A stretch of 52,435 nucleotides of DNA from Streptomyces gelaticus (GCF_014649535.1 NZ_BMTF01000001.1:7866-60300), one strand, 5' to 3'; counted from the first letter of the stretch, positions 15,215-24,194 are shown. The notes: generated by a model from the sequence alone, not told the origin. Program-made: numbers and translations.

Positions 15215-16072
15215 CTACGGCAGCTGTGCCGTCCGTGCCTCGCGCCGGTTGTCACGGAAGGTGTTCACCCGCCGGGCGGTCGCGAAGAGCGGGATGACCG
15301 CTCCCAGGACCACCTGGAGCGCACAGCCGGTCTGGAGGAGCAGCTGGCCGCCGGGGGCTTCGAATGCCCACGCGGCGAGGAGCCCCATCGCTGCCACGAT
15401 CCAGCTGAGCATCGCCACCGCGAGCACGCCCCGCGGCTTCGGGTACTCGACCCGGCTGACCATCAGCCACGCCACCCCGACGATCGCGAGCAGCGTCGGT
15501 ACGAAGGGCAGTTCCAGAAGCACGATCGAGACGACCGTGAGCGCTCCGAAGGGGCTCGGCATGCCCTGGAACATGCCGTCCTTCATGGTCACGCACGAGA
15601 ATCTCGCAAGCCTGAGCACCACCGCCAGCAGCACCACGATCGCCGCCAGTGCCGACACCCGCTGGTGCGCGTCGTCCGCGACCATGCCGTACACCAGGAC
15701 GAAGTACGCCGGGGCGAGCCCGAAGCTGATCAGGTCCGAGAGGTTGTCCAGCTCGGCACCCATCGGCGAGGAGCGCAGCTTGCGCGCCACGAGCCCGTCG
15801 AAGAGGTCGAAGACCGCCGCCAGGAGCATCAGGATCACGGCGGTGGCCGCGGAGTGCCGGGCCATGCCGCTCTCGTCGCTGCCCGTGAGGTGCGGGATGA
15901 GGATTCCGGTGGTGGTGAAGTACACCGCCATGAAACCGCTCGTGGCGTTACCGAGAGTGAGGGTGTCCGCTATCGACAGCCGCAGAGAGAGCGGCATGTC
16001 CTCGCCGGCGTCCTCCTCGGACTCCGACTCGGGCACCCAGCCTGCCTGTGTATCAGGATCAATCACGGTCAA
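15215..16072 (-). CDS. pssA: CDP-diacylglycerol-serine O-phosphatidyltransferase
   Basis: 285 residues, with a CDP-alcohol phosphatidyltransferase motif FDGLVARKLRSSPMGAELDN then LSD, and about seven membrane helices. It makes phosphatidylserine from CDP-diacylglycerol and serine in the cytoplasmic membrane. ATG 16072 (MTVIDPDTQAGWVPE) overlaps the psd coding region by 14 bases; from memory, S. coelicolor uses the same start. psd upstream decarboxylates the product, so the two genes form the phosphatidylethanolamine pathway. Confidence 0.95.
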   Translation of the reverse strand: MTVIDPDTQAGWVPESESEEDAGEDMPLSLRLSIADTLTLGNATSGFMAVYFTTTGILIPHLTGSDESGMARHSAATAVILMLLAAVFDLFDGLVARKLRSSPMGAELDNLSDLISFGLAPAYFVLVYGMVADDAHQRVSALAAIVVLLAVVLRLARFSCVTMKDGMFQGMPSPFGALTVVSIVLLELPFVPTLLAIVGVAWLMVSRVEYPKPRGVLAVAMLSWIVAAMGLLAAWAFEAPGGQLLLQTGCALQVVLGAVIPLFATARRVNTFRDNRREARTAQLP

Positions 16073-16706
16073 TTCGAGTCACCCCCGCGGTGGTGGCCTG
16101 GCCGACCTCGACCGCGACATCGACACCTTCCGGAAGGTAGATGTCGACCCGCGAGCCGAAGCGGATCAGGCCGATGCGCTCGCCCTGTTCCACCTTCGTG
16201 CCCTGCGGGATGTACGGGACGATGCGCCGGGCGACCGCACCCGCGATCTGCACCATCTCGATGTCGCCGAGTTCGGTGTCGAAGTGCCAGACAACGCGCT
16301 CGTTGTTCTCGCTCTCCTTGTTGAACGCCGGAACGAACCCGCCGGGGATGTGCTCCACCGAAGTCACCGTGCCGGCCAGGGGGGCACGGTTGACGTGGAC
16401 ATTCAGCGGGCTCATGAAGATCGCGACGCGGGTGCGCCCGTCCTTCCACGGCATGATGCTCTGCACCACGCCGTCGGCCGGCGAAATGACCCGGCCCTGG
16501 GTGATCTCGCGCTCGGGGTCGCGGAAGAACCACAGCATGCCCGCCGCGAGCGCGGTGGTGGGCACGGCGACCGCGGCCCAGCGTCCGGACCTGCGGGCCC
16601 GGGTGAGGCTGAGCGCCGCGGTGGCGACGGTCGGGAGGAGCCACGGCGAAGCTCCGCGCGCAAGGCGGACCCCGCCGCGTGGTGCAGAGGTTTGGCTGTC
16701 GGGCAT
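16059..16706 (-). CDS. psd: Phosphatidylserine decarboxylase proenzyme
   Basis: 215 residues, the short soluble-type PSD. One or two N-terminal hydrophobic segments are followed by FFRDPEREITQGRVISPADG, FMSPLNVHVNRAPLAG and the self-cleavage site in RFGSRVDIYLP, where the glycine-serine bond yields the pyruvoyl group. It converts phosphatidylserine to phosphatidylethanolamine. ATG 16706 has an AAGG-type ribosome binding site; an upstream ATG at 16742 is less likely. It is the first gene of psd-pssA. Confidence 0.95.
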   Translation of the reverse strand: MPDSQTSAPRGGVRLARGASPWLLPTVATAALSLTRARRSGRWAAVAVPTTALAAGMLWFFRDPEREITQGRVISPADGVVQSIMPWKDGRTRVAIFMSPLNVHVNRAPLAGTVTSVEHIPGGFVPAFNKESENNERVVWHFDTELGDIEMVQIAGAVARRIVPYIPQGTKVEQGERIGLIRFGSRVDIYLPEGVDVAVEVGQATTAGVTRIDRD

Positions 16707-16887
16707 GGATGACCTTCGTAGCGGATGATGCCGCGCTGGCAACGGGGGACGGCGGCTTTTCCGGCGATGCTATCGGTTGCGGGCAACAACTGGGCAAGCC
16801 AGCAGCCGAGTCGGACGGCTTGAAGGCACCGGCCGAGGATGACAGGGTGTGATCTTCTTCGCGGCTAAATCGCCTCGAAAGGGACAA

Positions 16888-18093
16888 TCACCCCTGGAAC
16901 CGGTACTCCTCGAGGAGTCGGCGCCCGATGATCATTTTCTGGATCTCGGCGGTACCTTCGCCGATGAGCAGCATCGGGGCCTCCCGGTAGAGGCGCTCGA
17001 TCTCGTACTCCTTGGAGAAGCCGTAACCGCCGTGGATGCGGAAGGCGTCCTCGACGACTTCCTTGCAGTACTCGGAGGCGAGGTACTTCGCCATCCCTGC
17101 CTCCAGGTCGTTTCGTTCCCCGGAGTCCTTTTTGCGCGCTGCATTTACCATCATGGCATGGGCGGCCTCGACCTTGGTGGCCATTTCGGCCAGCTTGAAC
17201 TGGATCGCCTGGTGCTGGGCGATCGGCTTTCCGAAGGTCTGGCGCTGCTGGGCATAGGAAACGCCCAGCTCGAAAGCACGCTGTGCGACGCCGCAGCCAC
17301 GTGCGGCCACATTCACCCGGCCGACTTCGACTCCGTCCATCATTTGGTAAAACCCTCGGCCGGTCGTGCCGCCCAGCACTCGATTGGCCGGAATTCGCAG
17401 CCCGTCCATGATGAGTTCGGTCGTATCGACGCCCTTGTAACCCATTTTGTCGATCTTGCCGGGAATGGTGAGACCGGGACGCACCTCGCCGAAACCGGGT
17501 TCCTTCTCGACCAGGAATGTAGTCATCGACTTGTGCGGGGCGGTCCCCTCGGGGTGGCCTTCGTCACTCCGGCACAGCACGGCGACGAGCGAGGACGTGC
17601 CGCCGTTCGTCAGCCACATCTTCTGGCCGTTGAGGACGTATTCCTCGCCGTCCCTGACGCCCTTGGAGGTGATCGCCGAGACGTCCGAGCCCAGCGCCGG
17701 CTCGGACATCGAGAACGCGCCCCGGACCTCGCCCAGCGCCATGCGCGGCAGGAACGTGTCCTTCTGCTCCTGGGTGCCGTGCTGCTTGAGCATGTACGCC
17801 ACGATGAAATGCGTGTTGATGATTCCCGACACGCTCATCCAGCCGCGGGCGATTTCCTCCACGCACAGCGCGTATGTGAGAAGCGACTCACCCAGCCCCC
17901 CGTACTCCTCGGGGATCATCAGCCCGAACAGGCCGAGCTCCTTGAGGCCCTCCACGATCTCGGTGGGGTACTCGTCGCGGTGCTCCAGCCGGGTCGCGAC
18001 CGGAATGATCTCCTTGTCGACGAAATCCCGGACTGTGGAGAGGATTTCCTGCTGGACGTCGTTGAGACCGGCGGTCTGGGCGAGTCGCGTCAT
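16888..18093 (-). CDS. mcd: Acyl-CoA dehydrogenase, probable methylsuccinyl-CoA dehydrogenase
   Basis: 401 residues with the three acyl-CoA dehydrogenase domains. FAD and substrate motifs GAFSMSEPALGSD, KMWLTNGGTSSLVAVL and the C-terminal RIHGGYGFSKEYEIERLYRE are clear; the expected catalytic glutamate is in LLIGEGTAEIQKM. It is last in the ccr operon, starting four bases inside the upstream stop. This context identifies the likely reaction as methylsuccinyl-CoA to mesaconyl-CoA. The Rhodobacter enzyme is longer (N-terminal extension), so the assignment rests on context rather than full-length match. Confidence 0.88.
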   Translation of the reverse strand: MTRLAQTAGLNDVQQEILSTVRDFVDKEIIPVATRLEHRDEYPTEIVEGLKELGLFGLMIPEEYGGLGESLLTYALCVEEIARGWMSVSGIINTHFIVAYMLKQHGTQEQKDTFLPRMALGEVRGAFSMSEPALGSDVSAITSKGVRDGEEYVLNGQKMWLTNGGTSSLVAVLCRSDEGHPEGTAPHKSMTTFLVEKEPGFGEVRPGLTIPGKIDKMGYKGVDTTELIMDGLRIPANRVLGGTTGRGFYQMMDGVEVGRVNVAARGCGVAQRAFELGVSYAQQRQTFGKPIAQHQAIQFKLAEMATKVEAAHAMMVNAARKKDSGERNDLEAGMAKYLASEYCKEVVEDAFRIHGGYGFSKEYEIERLYREAPMLLIGEGTAEIQKMIIGRRLLEEYRFQG

Positions 18094-18623
18094 GGCTGCT
18101 TCTCCACGTTCTTCTGCGAAGGCTGGGTCGGCTCGGGGCGGCCCGGCTGCTCGCCGCCGCGCTCCTTGATGTACGTCTCGGTGGGGACCATCACCTTGCG
18201 GCGGAACACGCACACCAGCGTGCCGTCCTGCTTGTACCCCTTGGTCTCCACATGAACGATTCCGCGGTCGTTCTTGGACTTTGACGGAATCTTGTCGAGA
18301 ACCGTCGTCTCGCCGTAGATCGTGTCGCCGTGGAATGTCGGGGCGACATGCTTCAGCGACTCGACCTCCAGATTGGCGATCGCTTTTCCGGAGACGTCCG
18401 GGACGGACATGCCGAGCAGCAGTGAGTAGATGTAGTTGCCGACAACGACGTTCTTTCCGAAATCGGTCGTCCGCTCCGCGTAGTTGCTGTCCATGTGCAA
18501 CGGGTGATGATTCATGGTCAGCAGACAGAAGAGGTGGTCGTCGTACTCGGTGACCGTCTTCCCGGGCCAGTGCTTGTAGACCGCACCGACCTCGAACTCC
18601 TCGTATGTGCGTCCGAACTGCAT
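18090..18623 (-). CDS. mch: MaoC-like hydratase, probable mesaconyl-CoA hydratase
   Basis: 177 residues forming one hot-dog MaoC domain: MQFGRTYEEFEVGAVYKHWP, then FCLLTMNHHPLHMDSNYA containing the hydratase Asn/His/Asp cluster, and VVVGNYIYSLLLGMSV. The family hydrates enoyl-CoA; in this operon the substrate should be mesaconyl-CoA, giving beta-methylmalyl-CoA. It is about half the length of the double-hot-dog Rhodobacter Mch, so it should act as a dimer. It starts 2 bases after the mcl stop and overlaps mcd by four bases. The last 30 residues are a Pro/Gln-rich tail. Confidence 0.88.
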   Translation of the reverse strand: MQFGRTYEEFEVGAVYKHWPGKTVTEYDDHLFCLLTMNHHPLHMDSNYAERTTDFGKNVVVGNYIYSLLLGMSVPDVSGKAIANLEVESLKHVAPTFHGDTIYGETTVLDKIPSKSKNDRGIVHVETKGYKQDGTLVCVFRRKVMVPTETYIKERGGEQPGRPEPTQPSQKNVEKQP

Positions 18624-18625
18624 GA

Positions 18626-19645
18626 TCAGGCCTCCGGGGCTTCGAACTTGGAGGTGCGCTGCATGCCGGCCGCGCGGCCCTTGCCTGCGATGACGAGGGC
18701 CATCTTGCGGCTCGCCTCGTCGATCATCTCGTCGCCGAGCATCGCCGAGCCCTTCTTGCCGCCCTCCTCCGAGGTGCACCACTCGTACGCGTCGAGGATC
18801 AGCTCCGCGTGGTCGTAGTCCTCCTGCGAGGGCGAGAACACCTCATTGGCCGCGTCCACCTGGCCCGGGTGCAGCACCCACTTGCCGTCGAAGCCCAGCG
18901 CCGCCGCCCGGCCCGCGACCTCGCGGTACGCGTCCACGTCACGGATCTGGAGGAAGGGGCCGTCGATCGCCTGGAGGTCGTGCGTACGGGCCGCCATCAG
19001 AATGCGCATCAGGATGTAGTGGTACGCGTCCGCGCCGTACCCGGGCGGCTGCTGGCCGACGACCAGGGTCTTCATGTTGATCGACGCCATGAAGTCGGCC
19101 GGGCCGAAGATCAGCGTCTCCAGCCGGGGCGAGGAGCCGGCGATGTCGTCGATGTTCACCAGACCCTTGGCGTTCTCGATCTGCGCCTCGATGCCGATCT
19201 TCCCGGTCTCGAAGCCCATCGTCTTCTCGATCTGGGTGAGCAGCAGGTCGAGGGCGACGACCTGCTGGGCGTCCTGGACCTTGGGCAGCATGATGCAGTC
19301 GAGGTTCTGGCCGGCGCCCTCGACGACCGTGATGACATCGCGGTACGTCCAGTGCGTGGTCCAGTCGTTGACCCGCACGACCCGGGTCTTGCCCGTCCAG
19401 TCACCGTTGTTCAGCGCGTCGACGATGGTGTGCCGGGCACCCTCCTTGGCGAGCGGCGCGCAGGCGTCCTCCAGGTCGAGGAAGACCTGGTCGGCGGGGA
19501 GGCCCTGGGCCTTCTCCAGGAACCGCGGGTTCGAGCCGGGCACGGCCAGACACGAACGGCGTGGACGCAGGCGGGAGGTGCCGTCCCGCAGGGACGTCTC
19601 TTGAGGGTGGTGGTGGGAGACGGGCGGGCGGTTGACGGCAGTCAT
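18626..19645 (-). CDS. mcl: HpcH/HpaI-CitE family lyase, probable malyl-CoA / beta-methylmalyl-CoA lyase
   Basis: 339 residues with CitE-like TIM-barrel motifs: RPRRSCLAVPGSNPRFLEKA, DQVFLDLEDACAPLAKEGAR (metal-binding acidic patch), RVNDWTTHWTYRD, IEAQIENAKGLVNIDDIA and KWVLHPGQVDAANEVFSPS. It splits beta-methylmalyl-CoA into propionyl-CoA and glyoxylate, and may handle malyl-CoA. ATG 19645 overlaps the ecm stop by four bases. Third gene of the ethylmalonyl-CoA operon. Confidence 0.92.
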   Translation of the reverse strand: MTAVNRPPVSHHHPQETSLRDGTSRLRPRRSCLAVPGSNPRFLEKAQGLPADQVFLDLEDACAPLAKEGARHTIVDALNNGDWTGKTRVVRVNDWTTHWTYRDVITVVEGAGQNLDCIMLPKVQDAQQVVALDLLLTQIEKTMGFETGKIGIEAQIENAKGLVNIDDIAGSSPRLETLIFGPADFMASINMKTLVVGQQPPGYGADAYHYILMRILMAARTHDLQAIDGPFLQIRDVDAYREVAGRAAALGFDGKWVLHPGQVDAANEVFSPSQEDYDHAELILDAYEWCTSEEGGKKGSAMLGDEMIDEASRKMALVIAGKGRAAGMQRTSKFEAPEA

Positions 19646-21654
19646 GCGGGGACCTCCAGAGGGTCGAGCTTGTTCGCTTTCCGGATCTCGTCGACGATAC
19701 GGCCGATGATCTCCGTGATACCGAAATCCTTCGGGGTGAATACGGCGGCGACACCGGCCGCGATCAGGGCCGACGCGTCGGCGGGCGGAATGATCCCGCC
19801 CGCGATGACCGGGATGTCGGCGGCCCCCGCCTCGCGCAGCCGGGAGAGTACGTCCGGTACGAGTTCGGCGTGCGAGCCGGACAGGACGGACAGGCCGACG
19901 CAGTGCACGTCCTCGGCGAGGGCGGCCGAGACGATCTGTTCGGGGGTCAGCCGGATCCCCTGGTAGACGACCTCGAACCCGGCGTCGCGGGCCCGTACGG
20001 CGATCTGCTCGGCTCCGTTGGAGTGCCCGTCCAGGCCCGGCTTGCCGACCAGCAGCCGCAGCCGTCCGGCACCCAGGTCGGCCGCGGTGCGGGCGACCTT
20101 CTCGCGGACCAGCGCCAGCGGGGTGCCCGCCTCGGCGGTCACCGCGACCGGCGCGGACGAGACGCCCGTCGGGGCCCGGAACTCGCCGAAGACATCGCGC
20201 AGCGCCCAGGACCACTCGCCGGTGGTGACACCCGCGCGGGCGCACTCCACGGTCGCCTCCATCATGTTGTCGCTGCCCGCGGCGGCCTTCTTCAGCGCCG
20301 CCAGCGCCTCGGTGGCGCGGGCCTCGTCGCGGTTGTCGCGCCAGTCGTGCAGGGCGGCCACGACCCGGGCCTCGTTGGCGGGGTCGACCGTCATGATCGC
20401 CCCGTCGAGGTCCGCGGTGAGCGGGTTCGGCTCCGTCGTCTCGTAGATGTTGACGCCGACGATCCGCTCCTCGCCGCCCTCGATCCGGGCCCGGCGGGCG
20501 GCGTGCGAGGCCACCAGCTCGGACTTCAGGTAGCCGGACTCCACGGCCGCCATGGCGCCGCCCATCCGCTCGATCCGGTCGATCTCGGCGAGCGACTCGG
20601 CGACCAGCTCGTCCACCTTGGCCTCGATGACGTGCGACCCGGCGAAGATGTCCTCGTACTCCAGCAGATCGCTCTCGTGCGCGAGCACCTGCTGGATGCG
20701 GAGCGACCACTGCTGGTCCCAGGGCCGGGGGAGCCCCAGCGCCTCGTTCCAGGCCGGCAGCTGGACGGCGCGGGCGCGGGCGTCCTTGGAGAGCGTGACG
20801 GCCAGCATCTCCAGGACGATGCGCTGGACGTTGTTCTCCGGCTGCGCCTCGGTCAGCCCGAGGGAGTTGACCTGGACGCCGTAGCGGAAGCGGCGCTGCT
20901 TGGCGTCGGCGACGCCGTACCGCTCGCGGGTGATCCGGTCCCAGATGCGGCCGAACGCGCGCATCTTGCACATCTCCTCGATGAAGCGGACGCCCGCGTT
21001 CACGAAGAAGGAGATACGGGCGACGACATCGCCGAACTTCTCCTCGGGGACCTGCCCCGAGTCGCGGACCGCGTCGAGCACGGCGATCGCCGTCGACATG
21101 GCGTACGCGATCTCCTGGACCGGAGTGGCCCCCGCCTCCTGCAGGTGGTAGCTGCAGATGTTGATCGGGTTCCACTTCGGGATGCGGTTGACCGTGTACG
21201 TGATCATGTCGGTGGTCAGCCGGAGCGAGGGACCGGGCGGGAAGACATGCGTCCCGCGCGAGAGGTACTCCTTGACGATGTCGTTCTGCGTGGTGCCCTG
21301 GAGCCTGGCGGGATCGGCGCCCTGCTCCTCGGCGACCACCTGGTAGAGCGCCAGCAGCCACATCGCGGTGGCGTTGATCGTCATCGAGGTGTTCATCTGC
21401 TCCAGGGGGATGTCCTGGAACAGCCGGCGCATGTCACCGAGGTGCGAGACGGGAACGCCGACCCGCCCGACCTCGCCGCGGGCGAGGATGTGGTCGGGGT
21501 CGTAGCCCGTCTGCGTCGGCAGGTCGAAGGCGACCGACAGGCCGGTCTGGCCCTTGGCGAGGTTGCGCCGGTAGAGCTCGTTGGACGCCTCGGCGGTCGA
21601 GTGGCCGGCGTACGTCCGCATGAGCCACGGGCGGTCCTTCTGACGGCCGCTCAT
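19642..21654 (-). CDS. ecm: Ethylmalonyl-CoA mutase, B12-dependent (MeaA-type)
   Basis: 670 residues. The N-terminal mutase barrel begins RPWLMRTYAGHSTAEASNEL and contains FDLPTQTGYDPDHILARGEV and the R-x-TTDMITYT region. The C-terminal B12-binding domain shows GKPGLDGHSNGAEQIAVRA (D-x-H-x2-G cobalt-ligand motif), GLSVLSGSHAELVP and VIAGGIIPP. It converts ethylmalonyl-CoA to methylsuccinyl-CoA. It starts one base after the ccr stop and overlaps mcl by four bases. Distinguished from methylmalonyl-CoA mutase by its partner genes and single-chain MeaA-like length. Confidence 0.94.
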   Translation of the reverse strand: MSGRQKDRPWLMRTYAGHSTAEASNELYRRNLAKGQTGLSVAFDLPTQTGYDPDHILARGEVGRVGVPVSHLGDMRRLFQDIPLEQMNTSMTINATAMWLLALYQVVAEEQGADPARLQGTTQNDIVKEYLSRGTHVFPPGPSLRLTTDMITYTVNRIPKWNPINICSYHLQEAGATPVQEIAYAMSTAIAVLDAVRDSGQVPEEKFGDVVARISFFVNAGVRFIEEMCKMRAFGRIWDRITRERYGVADAKQRRFRYGVQVNSLGLTEAQPENNVQRIVLEMLAVTLSKDARARAVQLPAWNEALGLPRPWDQQWSLRIQQVLAHESDLLEYEDIFAGSHVIEAKVDELVAESLAEIDRIERMGGAMAAVESGYLKSELVASHAARRARIEGGEERIVGVNIYETTEPNPLTADLDGAIMTVDPANEARVVAALHDWRDNRDEARATEALAALKKAAAGSDNMMEATVECARAGVTTGEWSWALRDVFGEFRAPTGVSSAPVAVTAEAGTPLALVREKVARTAADLGAGRLRLLVGKPGLDGHSNGAEQIAVRARDAGFEVVYQGIRLTPEQIVSAALAEDVHCVGLSVLSGSHAELVPDVLSRLREAGAADIPVIAGGIIPPADASALIAAGVAAVFTPKDFGITEIIGRIVDEIRKANKLDPLEVPA

Positions 21655-21655
21655 G

Positions 21656-23029
21656 TCAGACGTCCCGGCTGTGCTCGTCGGTCCGCTCCGCTGACGCGTC
21701 GCGGAACAGGTTGATGGCGTCGATGTGCCGCTCGCGCAGTTCCTCGTCGCGCACGCCCAGCCCCTCGCGCGGTGCCAGCGCCAGCACGCCGACCTTGCCC
21801 TGGTGGAGGTTGCGGTGGACGTCGTACGCGGCCTGGCCGGTCTCCTCCAGTGAGTAGACCTTCGACAGGGTGGGGTGGATCCTGCCCTTGGCGACCAGCC
21901 GGTTGGCCTCCCACGCCTCGCGGTAGTTGGCGAAGTGCGAGCCCACGATCCTCTTCAGCGACATCCACAGGTAGCGGTTGTCGTACTCGTGGTTGTAGCC
22001 GGAGGTGGAGGCGCAGGTGACGATCGTGCCGCCCTTGCGGGTCACGTACACCGAGGCGCCGAAGGTCTCGCGGCCCGGGTGCTCGAAGACGATGTCCACG
22101 TCCTCGCCACCGGTGAGTTCACGGATGCGCTTGCCGAACCGCTTCCACTCGCGCGGGTCCTGGTTGTGCTCGTCCTTCCAGAACCTGTAGCCCTCTGCGG
22201 TGCGGTCGATGATCGCCTCGGCGCCCATCTTCCGGCAGATGTCGGCCTTCTGCTCGCTGGAGACGACACAGATCGGATTGGCGCCGCCGGCCAGGGCGAA
22301 CTGCGTTGCGTACGAGCCGAGTCCGCCGCTGGCGCCCCAGATCAGCACGTTGTCGCCCTGCTTCATCCCCGCGCCGTTGCGCGAGACGAGCTGGCGGTAC
22401 GCGGTGGAGTTGACCAGGCCCGGAGCCGCGGCCTCCTCCCAGCTGAGGTGCTGCGGCTTCGGCATCAGCTGGTTGGACTTGACGAGTGCGATCTCCGCCA
22501 GGCCGCCGAAGTTGGTCTCGAAGCCCCAGATGCGCTGCTCGGGGTCGAGCATCGTGTCGTTGTGGCCGTCCGAGGACTCCAGTTCGACCGAGAGGCAGTG
22601 TGCGACGACCTCGTCGCCGGGGTGCCAGGCGTTGACACCGGGACCGGTGCGCAGGACGACGCCCGCCAGGTCCGAGCCGATGACGTGGTACGGCAGGTCG
22701 TGGCGCCGGGTGAGCTCGCTGAGCTTTCCGTAGCGCTCCAGGAAGCCGAAGGTGGCCATCGGCTCGAAGATCGAGGTCCAGACCGAGTTGTAGTTCACCG
22801 AGCTCGCCATGACGGCGACCAGGGCCTCGCCGGGCCCGAGTTCGGGCACCGGGACCTCGTCGAGGTGCAGCGACTTGCGGGGGTCCTTGTCGCGAGTGGC
22901 GAGGCCGTGGAACATCTCGGTCTCGTCCTTGTGCACGGTCACCGCGCGGTACGACTCAGGAATGGGCAGGGCCGCGAAGTCCGCGGCTGTGCTGTCCGGC
23001 GATTGGATCGCGTCCAGGATTTCCTTCAC
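21656..23029 (-). CDS. ccr: Crotonyl-CoA carboxylase/reductase
   Basis: 457 residues of the medium-chain dehydrogenase superfamily. Motifs: MASSVNYNSVWTSIFEPMAT, VIGSDLAGVVLRTGPGVNAW, HPGDEVVAHC, the NADPH-binding LIWGASGGLGSYATQFALAG, and FEHPGRETFGASVYVTRKGG. It reductively carboxylates crotonyl-CoA to ethylmalonyl-CoA and is the committed enzyme of the pathway; it also supplies polyketide extender units. GTG 23029 is chosen because it follows a CGGAGG ribosome binding site and starts VKEILDAIQSPDSTA; the upstream open extension is low-quality. First gene of the operon. Confidence 0.96.
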   Translation of the reverse strand: MKEILDAIQSPDSTAADFAALPIPESYRAVTVHKDETEMFHGLATRDKDPRKSLHLDEVPVPELGPGEALVAVMASSVNYNSVWTSIFEPMATFGFLERYGKLSELTRRHDLPYHVIGSDLAGVVLRTGPGVNAWHPGDEVVAHCLSVELESSDGHNDTMLDPEQRIWGFETNFGGLAEIALVKSNQLMPKPQHLSWEEAAAPGLVNSTAYRQLVSRNGAGMKQGDNVLIWGASGGLGSYATQFALAGGANPICVVSSEQKADICRKMGAEAIIDRTAEGYRFWKDEHNQDPREWKRFGKRIRELTGGEDVDIVFEHPGRETFGASVYVTRKGGTIVTCASTSGYNHEYDNRYLWMSLKRIVGSHFANYREAWEANRLVAKGRIHPTLSKVYSLEETGQAAYDVHRNLHQGKVGVLALAPREGLGVRDEELRERHIDAINLFRDASAERTDEHSRDV

Positions 23030-23262
23030 GGTGTGCCTCCGGCGGATGGGGGCGCTGCGGGATCGCTTGGGAGTCCCTGCGAGCAAGAGGGGAGCGGTGT
23101 GGTGTGGAGGTGGTGCCGTCGGTTCGGCTGTCAAAGCTTCGGCTTGCTCTGTGGAGCAGAAGGGTTCGCCTGTGACGCAGGCGTCCGGACGCGCAGGCAC
23201 ATGGCTTGCGGGGACAGCCGGCGTACGTGAGATCTCAGCACGCCGGCCGCCCGGACAACTTC
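23030..23262 (-). promoter_or_regulatory. About 230-base untranslated leader of the ccr operon with inverted repeat
   Basis: No gene. The predicted transcript starts near 23256 and reaches the GTG at 23029. Within its first 40 bases lies an imperfect 29-bp inverted repeat: outer arms CCGGCGT (23218-23224) and ACGCCGG (23240-23246) around the perfect palindrome TGAGATCTCA (23228-23237). Its position just downstream of the promoter fits an operator or a leader hairpin. The regulator is unknown; the nearby TetR gene is one candidate. Confidence 0.5.
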
Positions 23263-23291
23263 AACGTATGGCACTCCGTGACACCTGGCAA
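23263..23291 (-). promoter_or_regulatory. Housekeeping-type promoter of the ethylmalonyl-CoA operon
   Basis: On the minus strand, TTGCCA (23291-23286) and TACGTT (23268-23263) are 17 bases apart, five of six and TAxxxT matches to the vegetative consensus. A palindrome GGCAC-TCG-GTGCC (23292-23304) abuts the -35 element and could bind a regulator. No other gene on this strand lies between it and ccr. Confidence 0.6.
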
Positions 23292-23399
23292 GGCACTCGG
23301 TGCCAACAATTTCTCTCACTTGTCACCCGCAGGGCACCGATGAGCGGTGTGAAGGGTGTTTCGCAGAGATATGCCCCGGTAAGGGTCGTGAATGATCGA

Positions 23400-24194
23400 T
23401 CAGTGCGACCGGTACATGTAGGGGGTCGTGGTGCTCAGGGCCGCGAATCCGAGCCGCTGGAGGATCGGGCTGCTCATCCCGGACGCATCGACCTGAAGGT
23501 AGCGGTAGCCGCGCTCCGCCGCTATCCGGGCACGGAAGGCCACCAGGGCCCGGTAGACGCCCCTCCCGCGCCACGCCTCGACCGTTCCGCCGCCCCAGAG
23601 CCCGGCGAAGCCCGTGCCCGGATACAGCTCCATCCGGGCCGAGCTGACCGGCTCGTCGCCCACCATGGCGAGGACGCCGACGAAGCCGTCCGGGTCCTCG
23701 GCCAGCCTGGCCAGCACCTGGTGCCGCAGCCGCGACCAGTCCGAGCCGAAAGCCCGTTCATGGGCCCTGGCCATCAGCTCGACATCGGCCGCGTCCCGTA
23801 CGGTGCGCAGCCGCACGCCGTGGGGCAGCTCCACCGCCGTCGAGAGCTCCGCGACCGGGGCGACCAGCAGGGTCTCCGGCTCCTCCGCCTCGAAACCGGC
23901 CGCCAGGAGCCGCTGCGCCAGATCGGCCGGCCGGTCGTGCGCATACAGCTTCCACTCGAACTCGCCGTGCCCGAGCGCCGCGTAGTGGGCCACCTGGGCC
24001 GCGATCACCGCGTCCGCCCGCGCGGGGTCCAGGGCCGGCGCCGACCAGACGACGCCGTTCCAGTCGTCGGCCGCGCCGACCTGCCGTACGACGTCACTGG
24101 TGCGCTCGACCCGGACGCCGGGGCCGTCGGGGCGGGCGTGCTCGCGCATCTCGCGGTCGAAAAGGGCCAGCAGTGCTGCGTGATCAGGATTCAT
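23400..24194 (-). CDS. GNAT-family N-acetyltransferase
   Basis: 264 residues. The C-terminal 150 residues form a GNAT domain: RLRTVRDAADVELMARAHER, MVGDEPVSSARMEL and the acetyl-CoA loop VEAWRGRGVYRALVAFRARI, ending RLGFAALSTTTPYMYR. The N-terminal half (LYAHDRPADLAQRLLAAGFE) resembles another degenerate GNAT-like unit. The substrate cannot be predicted. It lies between the ccr promoter and the TetR gene on the same strand, 73 bases after TetR. Confidence 0.9.
   Translation of the reverse strand: MNPDHAALLALFDREMREHARPDGPGVRVERTSDVVRQVGAADDWNGVVWSAPALDPARADAVIAAQVAHYAALGHGEFEWKLYAHDRPADLAQRLLAAGFEAEEPETLLVAPVAELSTAVELPHGVRLRTVRDAADVELMARAHERAFGSDWSRLRHQVLARLAEDPDGFVGVLAMVGDEPVSSARMELYPGTGFAGLWGGGTVEAWRGRGVYRALVAFRARIAAERGYRYLQVDASGMSSPILQRLGFAALSTTTPYMYRSH

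Noticed and set aside
16775..16787. GTTGC-GG-GCAAC palindrome upstream of psd as an operator
   Set aside because: Short and GC-rich, with no promoter at sensible spacing; expected often by chance in this genome.
23268..23304. GGCACTC repeats considered as a CIRCE (HrcA) element
   Set aside because: The arms do not form the GCACTC-N9-GAGTGC inverted arrangement; they are direct repeats plus a separate short palindrome.
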